Shown here piece after piece: positions 36,123 through 44,602 of a stretch of 64,000 bases of DNA (within the stretch, counting starts at the first letter, position 1; each line of letters opens with the position of its first letter). The DNA lies in contig JAIETL010000010.1 in NCBI GenBank assembly GCA_019745195.1, positions 1 through 64,000 of the forward strand, read 5' to 3'. The notes below the pieces were generated by a model. It did no database searches. It was not told the DNA's origin and saw nothing but the letters and a program-made list of their open reading frames with translations. Position numbers and translations under genes: made by a program. Source of the DNA: Beijerinckiaceae bacterium (GTDB taxonomy: Bacteria > Pseudomonadota > Alphaproteobacteria > Rhizobiales > Beijerinckiaceae).

Positions 36123-39100
36123 ATGACGGCCATGGACGTGACCGACATCGACATCCTCCTCCCCCATGGCGGCGAAACAGGCGCGCTGATACGCCGCTTC
36201 GACTGGTCGGCGACCGCGCTGGGGCCGATCGAAGCCTGGCCGCAGAGCCTGCGCAGCACGGTCGCGCTGGCTCTCAGCACGCCCTATCCGGTGGCCATGC
36301 TCTGGGGGCCTGACGGCATCCTGATCTACAACGACGCCTATGCCGGCTTCGCCGGCAGCCGCCACCCCGGCCTGCTCGGCGCGAAGGTTCTCGAAGGCTG
36401 GCCCGAGGCAGCCGATCTGAACCGCTGCGTGCTGGACACGGTGCTGGCCGGCGGCACGCTCTCGCTGCGCAAGCAGCGCCTGACGCTGAACCGACACGGC
36501 GCCATGGAGGATTGCTGGCTCGATCTCGACTACATGCCGATCCGCGACGAGGGCGGAAAGCCGGTCGGCGTCTTCGCTATCGTCATCGAGATCACCGAAC
36601 GCCTGCGCGCCGAGCAGCGGCTCAAGATCGCGCAGGAGGCCGGCAGCGTCGGCGTCTTCGAATGGTATCCCGAAAGCGGCAAGCTCGACGTTTCGGACAC
36701 GTACCGCCGGATCTGGGGCCTTCCGCCGGAGATCGAGGTCACCGACGCGCTTCTGATCGCGATGCTCCACCCCGACGACCGTGCGCTCTCGGGCTCGAAC
36801 CGTCTCGGCGAGGCCAACCCGCTGGCCTACACCGAGTATCGCAGGCTGGACCCACTGACCGGCGAGATCCGCTGGATCGCCCGCCAGGGCGAGGCGGTCG
36901 CCACGCCCGATGGCGGCCGGCGGCGGTTCGTCGGCGTCTGCTTCGACGTCACGCAGCGCAAGCTCGCCGAGGAGGCCCTGCGCGCCAGCGAGACGCGCTG
37001 GCGCAACCTGTTCGAGCAGATGCAGGAGGGCTTCTTCATCGGCGAGGCCGTGCGCGACGCCTCCGGCGTCATGGTCGATTTCCGCTTCGTCGAGATGAAC
37101 CCGGCCTTCGAGGCGCGCACCGACGTGAAGATGGAGGACGCGCTTGGCAGGCGCGTCAGCGAGGTGATCCCGAACCTGCCGCCGGAGCTGATCGCGACCT
37201 ATGCCCGCGTCGTCGAGACCGGCGAGCCGGCCCGCTACGAGATCAACGTCCCCGCGCTCAAGGACAAATGGTTCGAGGCGCGCGCCCGCCGCCTCGCCCC
37301 GGAGCGCTTTTCGGTGCTGTTCCTCGACATCACCGGCCGCAAGAAGGCCGAAGCCGCCCTGCGCGAGAGCGAGGCACGCTTCCGCAGCCTCTCGCAATCC
37401 ATGCCCAACCACGCCTGGACCGCCCGTCCCGACGGTTTGCTCGACTGGTTCAACGAGCAGGTCTACGCCTTTAGCGGGATGAACGCCGGCGCGCTCGACG
37501 GCGAAGGCTGGGCGGCGATGGTGCATCCCGAGGATGTGGCGAGCGCGGCGGCCGCTTGGGAGAACGCGCGGCGCGACGGATCGCCCTACCAGACCGAGTT
37601 CCGGCTGCGCCGCCATGACGGCGTCTTCCGCTGGCATATCGCGCGCGCCGTCCCCGTGCGCGGCGATACCGACGTGGTCACCCGCTGGATCGGCACCAAC
37701 ACCGATATCGACGACCAGAAGACCGCCGAGGCCGCGCTCGCCGACCTCGCCGAGACACTGGAGGAGCGCGTCGAACAGCGCACGGCCGAACTCGCCAAGG
37801 CGCAGGATGCGCTGCGCCACAGCCAGAAGATGGAGGCGATCGGCAACCTCACCGGCGGCGTCGCCCACGATTTCAACAATCTGCTGCAGGTGATCAGCGG
37901 CAACCTGCAATTGCTGATGCGCGAGATCGCCGGCAACGAGAAGGCCGAGAAGCGCGTCGCCAACGCCATGGCCGGCGTCGGGCGCGGCTCCAAGCTCGCC
38001 TCGCAACTGCTCGCCTTTGGCCGGCGTCAGCCGCTGGAGCCCAAGGTCGTCAATATCGGTCGGCTGATCCGCGGCATGGACGATCTGCTGCGGCGCACGC
38101 TGGGCGAGGCTGTCGAGATCGAAACCATGATCGCCGGCGGGCTCTGGAACACGCTGGCGGACCCGACCAATCTCGAAAACGCACTGCTCAACCTGGCGAT
38201 CAACGCACGCGACGCGATGGAGTCCCAGGGCCGCCTCACCATCGAGGCCGGCAACGCCTTCCTCGACGACGCCTATGTCCGCAGCCATGCCGAAGTCGAA
38301 GCCGGGCAATATGTCATGGTCGCGGTCACCGACACCGGCTCGGGCATGAGCGCGGAGGTACTGGAGCAGGTCTTCGAGCCGTTCTTCTCGACCAAGCCGG
38401 AAGGCAAGGGCACGGGGCTTGGCCTCTCGATGGTCTACGGCTTCGTCAAGCAGTCCGGCGGCCATGTGAAGATCTACAGCGAGCCCGGCCAGGGCACGAC
38501 GGTGAAGCTCTATCTGCCGCGCTCGACCCAGGCCGAGGACGTGCTGGTCGAGAGCGAAACCGGGCCGGTCAGCGGCGGCAACGAGACCATCCTCGTGGTC
38601 GAGGACGACGAGGGCGTGCGCGAGACCGTGATCGCCCTGCTCGGCGAACTCGGCTACCGCGTGCTGAAGGCTCCCGATGCCCAGAGCGCGCTCGCCGTCA
38701 TCGAGAGCGGCGTGCCGATCGATCTGCTCTTCACCGACGTGGTGATGCCGGGCACGCTCAAAAGCCCGGAACTCGCCCGCAAGGCCAAGGAGCGCCTGCC
38801 CGATCTCGCCGTGCTCTTCACCTCCGGCTACACCGAGAATTCGATCGTCCATGGCGGCCGGCTCGACGAGGGCGTCAACCTGATCTCGAAGCCCTACAGC
38901 CACGAGGCGCTGGCGCGGAAGGTCCGGCAGGTGCTCGCGCAGACCGGCAAGCGCGCGGTCGCCGAGCCGGCTCGGCCTGCCGAGAGCCAGACTCCGCCGC
39001 CAGCTCCCAAACCCGAGCGCCGCCTTACCGTGCTGGTCTGCGAGGACGAGGCCATCATCCGGATGGACACGGTCGATCTGGTCGAGGAACTCGGCTATGC

Positions 39101-39368
39101 CGTGGTCGAGGCCGATAGCGGCCAGCAGGCGCTGGAGATCGCCTCGCGGCAGGAGATCGACATCCTGCTGACCGATATCGGGCTGCCCGACATTTCAGGC
39201 CTCGACCTCGCCCGCCGCCTGCGCGACCTCAAGCCCGGCATCGGCGTCGTCTTCGCGACAGGCCGGGACCGCATCGAGGGGTTTTCGTCGGAGCCCCGCA
39301 CGGAGCTGCTGAAGAAGCCCTACAGGCTGGACCTTCTGGAGAAAGTGCTGGCGCGGATTCTGGATTGA
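36123..39368 (+). CDS. PAS hybrid histidine kinase with two receiver domains
   Basis: This protein of 1081 residues has no membrane segment, so it is probably a soluble sensor. An N-terminal divergent PAS domain (VAMLWGPDGILIYNDAYAGF) and three further PAS units end in typical ITER/DVTQRK, DITGRKKAE and DIDDQKTAE junctions. A coiled coil leads to the phosphoacceptor H582 in GGVAHDFNN. The ATPase has NALLNLAINARDAM and DTGSGM. Two receivers follow with D872 (LLFTDVVMPG) and D1018 (ILLTDIGLPD). The ATG at 36123 is chosen; the frame also has a GTG at 36093. No response regulator gene adjoins, so the output is unknown. Confidence 0.92.
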   Translation: MTAMDVTDIDILLPHGGETGALIRRFDWSATALGPIEAWPQSLRSTVALALSTPYPVAMLWGPDGILIYNDAYAGFAGSRHPGLLGAKVLEGWPEAADLNRCVLDTVLAGGTLSLRKQRLTLNRHGAMEDCWLDLDYMPIRDEGGKPVGVFAIVIEITERLRAEQRLKIAQEAGSVGVFEWYPESGKLDVSDTYRRIWGLPPEIEVTDALLIAMLHPDDRALSGSNRLGEANPLAYTEYRRLDPLTGEIRWIARQGEAVATPDGGRRRFVGVCFDVTQRKLAEEALRASETRWRNLFEQMQEGFFIGEAVRDASGVMVDFRFVEMNPAFEARTDVKMEDALGRRVSEVIPNLPPELIATYARVVETGEPARYEINVPALKDKWFEARARRLAPERFSVLFLDITGRKKAEAALRESEARFRSLSQSMPNHAWTARPDGLLDWFNEQVYAFSGMNAGALDGEGWAAMVHPEDVASAAAAWENARRDGSPYQTEFRLRRHDGVFRWHIARAVPVRGDTDVVTRWIGTNTDIDDQKTAEAALADLAETLEERVEQRTAELAKAQDALRHSQKMEAIGNLTGGVAHDFNNLLQVISGNLQLLMREIAGNEKAEKRVANAMAGVGRGSKLASQLLAFGRRQPLEPKVVNIGRLIRGMDDLLRRTLGEAVEIETMIAGGLWNTLADPTNLENALLNLAINARDAMESQGRLTIEAGNAFLDDAYVRSHAEVEAGQYVMVAVTDTGSGMSAEVLEQVFEPFFSTKPEGKGTGLGLSMVYGFVKQSGGHVKIYSEPGQGTTVKLYLPRSTQAEDVLVESETGPVSGGNETILVVEDDEGVRETVIALLGELGYRVLKAPDAQSALAVIESGVPIDLLFTDVVMPGTLKSPELARKAKERLPDLAVLFTSGYTENSIVHGGRLDEGVNLISKPYSHEALARKVRQVLAQTGKRAVAEPARPAESQTPPPAPKPERRLTVLVCEDEAIIRMDTVDLVEELGYAVVEADSGQQALEIASRQEIDILLTDIGLPDISGLDLARRLRDLKPGIGVVFATGRDRIEGFSSEPRTELLKKPYRLDLLEKVLARILD

Positions 39369-39386
39369 GGCACGCGTCGCGACCGT

Positions 39387-40526
39387 TCAGAGGCTCGCCA
39401 CAACCACCAGCCGCTTGATCTCGCCCCGCAGATAGGCCTGCAGGAAACGGTCATAGTCCTTGATCGAGACGCAGCCATTGGACTGGCCGCTGGGGCCGAG
39501 CAGGTAGCTGTGCGCCAGAAGCCCGGCGCGGCCGAAGATCGCGCCGCTGCCGCCGACCGGGTGCAGCCGGATGGCCCGGACGCCATGGAACAGCGCCTCG
39601 CGCTCGACGAGGTTGTAGGTGTGGGGCGGCGTCACGCCGTTCATCCTGACATGCGAGTAGCGGATGTCGTCCATCTTCTCGCCAAAGCCGGAATGGGCCT
39701 CGAGCCGCTCGCCATTGGGCAGATAGACCATCTGCGCCTTGATGTCGTAGATCGCCGTGCCGGCGCTGAGGCTCGATGGCGGCGGTCCTGCCGGGCGGGG
39801 CGTCAGGCGCAGGCCGAGACCGGGCCCGAGCGCAGCGCCACGGTCGAGCTCCCCGTCCTGCGGCGCGGCGTAGGCGAGCTGCGTGCCGGCCTCGCGCGGC
39901 GACACGCCAAACAGCTTCTGGATGAAGTTGCGGTTGTCCTCGGGCGCGGCGGCGGCGACCGGAGCCGCCTTGCCGCGACGGACCGCGGGCGTAGCCGCAA
40001 CGCGCGCCTTCTCGGCGGTGGCGGCGGCCTTCGGCTCGGTCGCAGCGGGAATTTTCAGATCGGCGGGGCGCGGCACCGGAAGCGGCGCATCGATCAGGCG
40101 CGAGGTGATCAGCGGCGGCAGCGCGGGCTGCGCGGATGCGGCGGGCTCGCCATCGGGCGCATGGCGGGAAACGGATATCGAGGACGGCAGGCTCGCGGTC
40201 CGCATCGGGTCGGCGATCGCGGGCCTGAGAGCCGCGCTCAGGGGGGCCTGCTCGGCGAAGGTCAGCGGCGTCGCGCCGATTGTGACGCGGGCGTCCAGCA
40301 GGGCGCTGTAGCGAGCCGGGGCCGGGTTTGCGCTCGCCCGTTGCGGGGCCGCCTGCTCAGTCCGGGCGGGGACGGCGACGGGCAGCGCCGCCTGCTCCGG
40401 CCAGCCCGCCAGCGCGAACAACCCGAGCGCCACCGATGTGAGCAGCAACCTCGCGCAGAGCGCGCGCCGCCTTTGGCCATGCGAGCCGGCGCGGATGCGC
40501 CCGGCCCGGCGTATCGAGAAACCCAT
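39387..40526 (-). CDS. DUF2778 (L,D-transpeptidase-like) envelope protein
   Basis: This protein of about 379 residues has a basic N-terminus followed by one hydrophobic segment (LLLTSVALGLFALAGW), and a long Ala/Pro-rich periplasmic region. The C-terminal domain begins near GTAIYDIKAQMVYLPNG and ends with GPSGQSNGCVSIKDYDRFL. The SNGCVSI cysteine is the catalytic-type residue of the family that includes Tlde1 peptidoglycan-modifying effectors. The ATG at 40526 replaces a GTG six codons upstream. A housekeeping cell-wall role is more likely than a secreted toxin, since no immunity or secretion gene adjoins. Confidence 0.82.
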   Translation of the reverse strand: MGFSIRRAGRIRAGSHGQRRRALCARLLLTSVALGLFALAGWPEQAALPVAVPARTEQAAPQRASANPAPARYSALLDARVTIGATPLTFAEQAPLSAALRPAIADPMRTASLPSSISVSRHAPDGEPAASAQPALPPLITSRLIDAPLPVPRPADLKIPAATEPKAAATAEKARVAATPAVRRGKAAPVAAAAPEDNRNFIQKLFGVSPREAGTQLAYAAPQDGELDRGAALGPGLGLRLTPRPAGPPPSSLSAGTAIYDIKAQMVYLPNGERLEAHSGFGEKMDDIRYSHVRMNGVTPPHTYNLVEREALFHGVRAIRLHPVGGSGAIFGRAGLLAHSYLLGPSGQSNGCVSIKDYDRFLQAYLRGEIKRLVVVASL

Positions 40527-40664
40527 GCGACGCCACTCACGCAACCACCGGGATCGCCGCGGACTTGGCGGCGGAAGACCCGAAACTCAGACGCGTCGAT
40601 CAGACGCGATCTTGGTTAAGCGCGGGTGAATGGAAGAGCAGGAATTGACGGCGTTTTTGCGCCC

Positions 40665-42272
40665 TCACATCCGGAACACGCCGAACTTCGTCTCCTGAAC
40701 CTGCGCGTTCAGGCAAGCGGAAAAAGCCAGCGCCAGAACCCGGCGCGTCTCCGAGGGCAGGATGATGCCGTCGTCCCAGAGCCGCGCGGTGGCGTGGTAG
40801 GGCGAGCCCTCCTCCTCGTATTTCGAGCGGATCGGCGCCTTGAACGCCTCCTCCTCCTCAGCCCTCCAGCTCTTGCCCTCGGCCTCGATGTTGTCGCGGC
40901 GCACGGTGGCGAGCACGCTGGCGGCCTGTTCGCCCCCCATCACCGAAATGCGCGAGTTGGGCCAGGTGAAGAGGAAGCGCGGGCTGTAGGCCCGGCCGCA
41001 CATGCCGTAATTGCCCGCCCCGAACGAGCCGCCGACCAAAACGGTGATCTTGGGCACCCGCGCCGAAGCGACGGCGGTGACGAGCTTGGCTCCGTCCTTG
41101 GCGATGCCGCGCGTTTCGAAATCGCGGCCGACCATGAAGCCGGTGATGTTCTGTAGGAACAGCAGCGGAATCCGGCGCTGGCAGCACAGCTCGATGAAAT
41201 GCGCGCCCTTGAGCGCGCTTTCTGAGAACAGAATTCCGTTATTGGCGATGATGCCGACGGGAATGCCATGGATGCGGGCAAAGCCCGTGATCAGGGTCTG
41301 GCCGTAGAGCCGCTTGAACTCGTCGAATTCGGAGCCGTCGACCAACCGGGCGATGACCTCGCGGATGTCGTATTGCTTCTTCAGGTCGGTCGGGACGACC
41401 GCCTCCAGCTCCTCGACGGGGTAAAGCGGCTCGACCGATTGCGCGATGTCGATGTCGGGGCGCTTGACGCTGTTGAGGTTGCCCGCGATGCGCCGCGCGA
41501 TCGCCAGCGCATGCGCATCGTCGCCGGCATAGTGGTCGGCGACGCCCGACAGCCGCGCATGGACATCCGCGCCGCCAAGGTCTTCCGCCGTCACGACCTC
41601 GCCGGTCGCGGCCTTCACGAGCGGCGGGCCGCCCAGAAAGATCGTGCCCTGGTTCTTTACGATGACCGTCTCGTCCGACATCGCCGGAACATAGGCCCCG
41701 CCGGCGGTGCAGGAGCCCATCACCACCGCGACCTGCGGGATGCCGGCCGCCGACAGATTGGCCTGGTTGTAGAAGATGCGGCCGAAATGCTCGCGGTCGG
41801 GAAAGACATCGGTCTGGTACGGCAGGTTCGCGCCGCCTGAATCGACCAGGTAGATGCAGGGCAAACGGTTCTCGGCCGCGATCTCCTGCGCGCGCAGATG
41901 CTTCTTCACCGTCATCGGGTAGTAGGTGCCGCCCTTGATGGTGGCGTCGTTGCACACGACCATGCATTCGCGGCCCGCAACCCGGCCGATGCCGGCGATC
42001 ATGCCCGCCCCATGGACGTCGCCCTCATACATGCCGAAGGCGGCAAGCGAGCCGATCTCCAGAAAGGCCGAGCCCGGATCGAGCAGGCGCAGCACGCGCT
42101 CCCTCGGCAGCAGTTTTCCGCGTGACGTATGCCGCTCGCGGGATTTGGCGTTGCCGCCGAGCGCGGCCGTGGCGCGGCGCGCCTCCAGCTCGGCGCGAAG
42201 CTGGCCCCAGGCCTGCGCATTAGCTTTCGTCTCGGCCGAATCCAGATCGACCTTGCTCTCGATGACCGGCAC
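40665..42272 (-). CDS. mccB: Methylcrotonyl-CoA carboxylase-type carboxyltransferase subunit
   Basis: This 535-residue protein has two crotonase-like halves. The N-terminal half includes [22 protein letters not shown] and [12 protein letters not shown], the C-terminal half [15 protein letters not shown] with the acyl-CoA site. These are characteristic of MccB. It transfers carboxyl from biotin on the MccA-type subunit to the acyl-CoA. In many bacteria mccA and mccB adjoin with liuA and liuE-type genes; here they are about 8 kb apart and those partners are not visible. The family is firm; acyl preference is inferred. Confidence 0.92.
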   Translation of the reverse strand: MPVIESKVDLDSAETKANAQAWGQLRAELEARRATAALGGNAKSRERHTSRGKLLPRERVLRLLDPGSAFLEIGSLAAFGMYEGDVHGAGMIAGIGRVAGRECMVVCNDATIKGGTYYPMTVKKHLRAQEIAAENRLPCIYLVDSGGANLPYQTDVFPDREHFGRIFYNQANLSAAGIPQVAVVMGSCTAGGAYVPAMSDETVIVKNQGTIFLGGPPLVKAATGEVVTAEDLGGADVHARLSGVADHYAGDDAHALAIARRIAGNLNSVKRPDIDIAQSVEPLYPVEELEAVVPTDLKKQYDIREVIARLVDGSEFDEFKRLYGQTLITGFARIHGIPVGIIANNGILFSESALKGAHFIELCCQRRIPLLFLQNITGFMVGRDFETRGIAKDGAKLVTAVASARVPKITVLVGGSFGAGNYGMCGRAYSPRFLFTWPNSRISVMGGEQAASVLATVRRDNIEAEGKSWRAEEEEAFKAPIRSKYEEEGSPYHATARLWDDGIILPSETRRVLALAFSACLNAQVQETKFGVFRM

Positions 42273-42314
42273 GTCGCGCTCCCTCGTCGGCTTGACGAAG
42301 CCCCTCGATCGAAT

Positions 42315-42434
42315 CCTCAGCCCTCATCCTGAGGAGCCGCGTAGCGGCGTCTCGAAGGATGCTCCATATCGCGCGGGCTGGAGCATCCTTCGAGACGCGC
42401 TCCTGCGGAGCGCTCCTCAGGATGAGGGCTGAGG
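42315..42434. repeat. Palindromic repeat, family A
   Basis: CCTCAGCCCTCATCCTGAGG on the left faces CCTCAGGATGAGGGCTGAGG on the right. It lies just upstream of mccB. The remaining bases to 42536 hold no gene that I can support. Confidence 0.92.
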
Positions 42435-42536
42435 GTCGGGGACTCTCTGATGTGCCTTATGAACCGCAGCGCAAGAGCTGCCAACAGCCTCTTGCGCCAA
42501 TGTCGGCAGCCCAAAGAAGCGCTCGAATGGCGCTTT

Positions 42537-42880
42537 TCAGTCGATACGGCTTGGATCGCCGCGCCGCAGCCATAGGGAAACGAGCGAGTATAGCGACCAC
42601 AGGACTGACACAAGGCTCGCGACCGCCAACAGCGTCGTCCACCAGTATCCGCTCAACCTCCGCTCAAGAACAGAAGAATGGTGGTAGGCAGACAGAGAGC
42701 GACGCTGATCAACTCTTTGTAGATTTTCGAGCGCCTCTCGAATGGAGGAGACAACTGGCGGGCGGCGACCAACTCGGACCGTGTTTGCGCGCTCGCCTCG
42801 GCGAACCATGCGCGCTCTTGCTTGCGAAGACTCTGGTCTCCGGAAGATCCATGCTCCGCAGGCGCATCTTTCGGATCCAT
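42537..42880 (-). pseudogene. Small membrane protein gene, probably frameshifted
   Basis: Two overlapping reading frames look like one gene. The first (42653-42880, 75 residues) starts MDPKDAPAEHG after a good GGAGAG site and has a charged helix (SLRKQERAWFAEA), then KIYKELISVALCLPTTILLF before stopping. The second frame continues as ERRLSGYWWTTLLAVASLV and a second hydrophobic segment, ending RRGDPSRID. A -1 shift in the TTCTTGAGCGG stretch near 42665-42675 would join them into a two-helix protein of about 114 residues. The region is less GC-rich than its neighbours. Real frameshift, programmed slippage or sequencing error cannot be told apart here. I do not recognise the family. Confidence 0.5.
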
Positions 42881-42987
42881 GGAAACTCTCCGCAAGGAGG
42901 ACACACGCTATCCGACAAGCCTCGGCAGCGACACGACCTGAGTAGGACGTCCCTTCGATGACGTAAATGCGATCGGCGGCACGCATA

Positions 42988-43704
42988 TCATGCCAGAACC
43001 GTCGCCCCGAAGATGCGCTCGAACTCCGCTCTCAGAACCGAATCCACCTCCGCCATCGCCACGGGCAGCCCGAGATCGACCAGCGAGGTCACGCCCTGAT
43101 CGCTGACGCCGCAGGGCACGATGCCGTCGAAATGCGACAGGTCGGGCTCGACGTTCAGCGATATGCCGTGAAACGAGACCCAGCGACGGACGCGGATCCC
43201 GATCGCGGCGATCTTGTCTTCGGCAAGCTCTACGCCAAAGGCCGCCGCCTTGTCCGGCCGCCGGACCCAGACGCCGACACGGTCCTCGCGTCGTTCGCCA
43301 CGCACGTTCATCGCGTCGAGCGTGCCGATCAGCCAGGCCTCCAGCGCCGCCACGAACCGCCGCAGGTCGGGCGCGCGGCGCTTCAGGTCGAGCATGACAT
43401 AGGCCACGCGCTGACCCGGCCCGTGATAGGTGTACTGCCCGCCCCTGCCCGCCTGATGCACCGGAAACCGGCCCGGCGCGACGAGATCGGCGTCCCTGGC
43501 CGAGGTTCCGGCCGTATAGAGCGGCGGATGCTCGACCAGCCAGATGCGCTCGGCCGCCTGCCCGTCGGCGATCAGGGCGATGCGCGCCTCCATCTCGGCC
43601 ACGGCGTCCTCATAGCCCGTCAGCCCCTCGGCAACGACCCATTCGACAGGCGGCGATCCCGGCTCGGGCGAAAACAAAACCGACAACTTGGCGCGGCTCT
43701 TCAC
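42988..43704 (-). CDS. lipB: Octanoyl-[acyl carrier protein]:protein N-octanoyltransferase
   Basis: This 238-residue enzyme transfers octanoyl from acyl carrier protein to lipoyl domains, the first step of lipoate synthesis. Motifs include [34 protein letters not shown] and [23 protein letters not shown]. The cysteine in VPCGV is the catalytic thiol. Length is typical. The FliN-type gene diverges from it, with about 125 bases between. Confidence 0.95.
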   Translation of the reverse strand: MKSRAKLSVLFSPEPGSPPVEWVVAEGLTGYEDAVAEMEARIALIADGQAAERIWLVEHPPLYTAGTSARDADLVAPGRFPVHQAGRGGQYTYHGPGQRVAYVMLDLKRRAPDLRRFVAALEAWLIGTLDAMNVRGERREDRVGVWVRRPDKAAAFGVELAEDKIAAIGIRVRRWVSFHGISLNVEPDLSHFDGIVPCGVSDQGVTSLVDLGLPVAMAEVDSVLRAEFERIFGATVLA

Positions 43705-43830
43705 TTGCGCTTAACCATGTTTGGCCGATGCTCTCTTCACCCGATGCGGCGCGGCTCTCATGCGCCGGATTCCGGTCGGCAGACAAGTTTCGTTGGTCGA
43801 ATTGAAAAGTTAAGGTGCCGGAGGCAGGAC

Positions 43831-44100
43831 TTGAAGGCCGATCTCGATCTCGTTCCTGTCGAACTGACCGTCGTTCTGGGCCAGACCCGGATGCCGATCT
43901 ACAAGCTGCTGCGCATGGGCCGGGGCGCCATCATCGAGCTCAACGCCACCGAGAGCGACGAGGTCGAAATCCTCGCCAACAACCACCCCTTCGCCAAGGG
44001 CAACGTCGTCGTCAGCGGGGCCAGGATCTCGGTCGAGATCACCCAGATGCTGATGCGACCAACGGTCTACTCGCTCCAGACCGTCGCGCAAGCGGCCTGA
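43831..44100 (+). CDS. Stand-alone FliN/SpoA-domain protein
   Basis: This 89-residue protein is a single surface-presentation-of-antigens (SpoA) domain of the FliN/FliM C-terminal type. LVPVELTVVLGQTRMPIYKL, ELNATESDEVEILANNHPFAKGNVV and GARISVEI show the FliN pattern. It begins with TTG at 43831, preceded by GGAGG with a six-base gap, so a conventional ATG-only search would miss it. FliN forms the flagellar C-ring rim with FliM and FliG. No other flagellar gene is near, and full FliN proteins have an N-terminal extension that is missing here. It may be a second FliN or a solitary adaptor. Confidence 0.87.
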   Translation: MKADLDLVPVELTVVLGQTRMPIYKLLRMGRGAIIELNATESDEVEILANNHPFAKGNVVVSGARISVEITQMLMRPTVYSLQTVAQAA

Positions 44101-44119
44101 TTGGGCGGCACGCTCATCT

Positions 44120-44249
44120 CCTGAGCCCTCATCCTGAGGAGCAGCCGCAGGCTGCGTCTCGAAGGATGCTCCAGATGGTGCTGACCGAGTGATCTGGAAC
44201 ATCCTTCGAGACGCGGGCTCGCGCCCGCTCCTCAGGATGAGGGCTCAGG
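44120..44249. repeat. Palindromic repeat, family A
   Basis: CCTGAGCCCTCATCCTGAGG on the left faces CCTCAGGATGAGGGCTCAGG on the right. It lies between the FliN-type gene and tRNA-Leu; no gene is seen in 44101-44357. Confidence 0.92.
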
Positions 44250-44357
44250 CAGTTTGCGACGCATTCTTGACGCGACGCACTTGTGGCGGCGGATTCGATT
44301 TGCTAGACCCGCGCCGCTCACCGATACGGCGCTTCAGCGCGGCCCCGGTGAGCCGCT

Positions 44358-44442
44358 GCGGTCATGGCGGAATTGGTAGACGCACTACCTTGAGGTGGTA
44401 GCGGGGAGACCCGTGGAGGTTCGAGTCCTCTTGACCGCACCA
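44358..44442 (+). tRNA. tRNA-Leu (anticodon GAG)
   Basis: The acceptor arms GCGGTCA and TGACCGC pair perfectly and CCA is encoded. The anticodon arm is CTACC-TTGAGGT-GGTAG, giving anticodon GAG for CUC codons. A long variable arm (GCGGGGAGACCCGT) and TTCGAGTC T-loop mark a leucine-type class II tRNA. It is the only tRNA gene in the window. Confidence 0.97.
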
Positions 44443-44462
44443 GTTTGGGGCGCAAGCCCATG

Positions 44463-44492
44463 AAAACGGCGATCCGCAAGGATCGCCGTTTT
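44463..44492 (+). terminator. Intrinsic terminator of tRNA-Leu
   Basis: AAAACGGCGATCC pairs with GGATCGCCGTTTT across GCAA, and TTTTCG follows the stem. It lies 21 bases after the tRNA and upstream of mgtE. Confidence 0.9.
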
Positions 44493-44602
44493 CGTTTTCG
44501 GCGCCACCGCCGCCATGTTGCGTTGCAAGAGCCGCGCGCCGCTGACACAAGGGCCGAGCCTCTTGCTGGCAAGCCCCTTTCTCGAATCGCGGAGCCCAAG
44601 CG

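Noticed and set aside
36114..38903. 929-residue open frame on the - strand
   Set aside because: It mirrors the histidine kinase gene, which has clear PAS, HisKA and receiver motifs on the + strand.
39387..40526. Tlde1-type antibacterial toxin
   Set aside because: The catalytic motif fits, but there is a membrane anchor, no type VI genes and no immunity gene; a cell-wall role is simpler.
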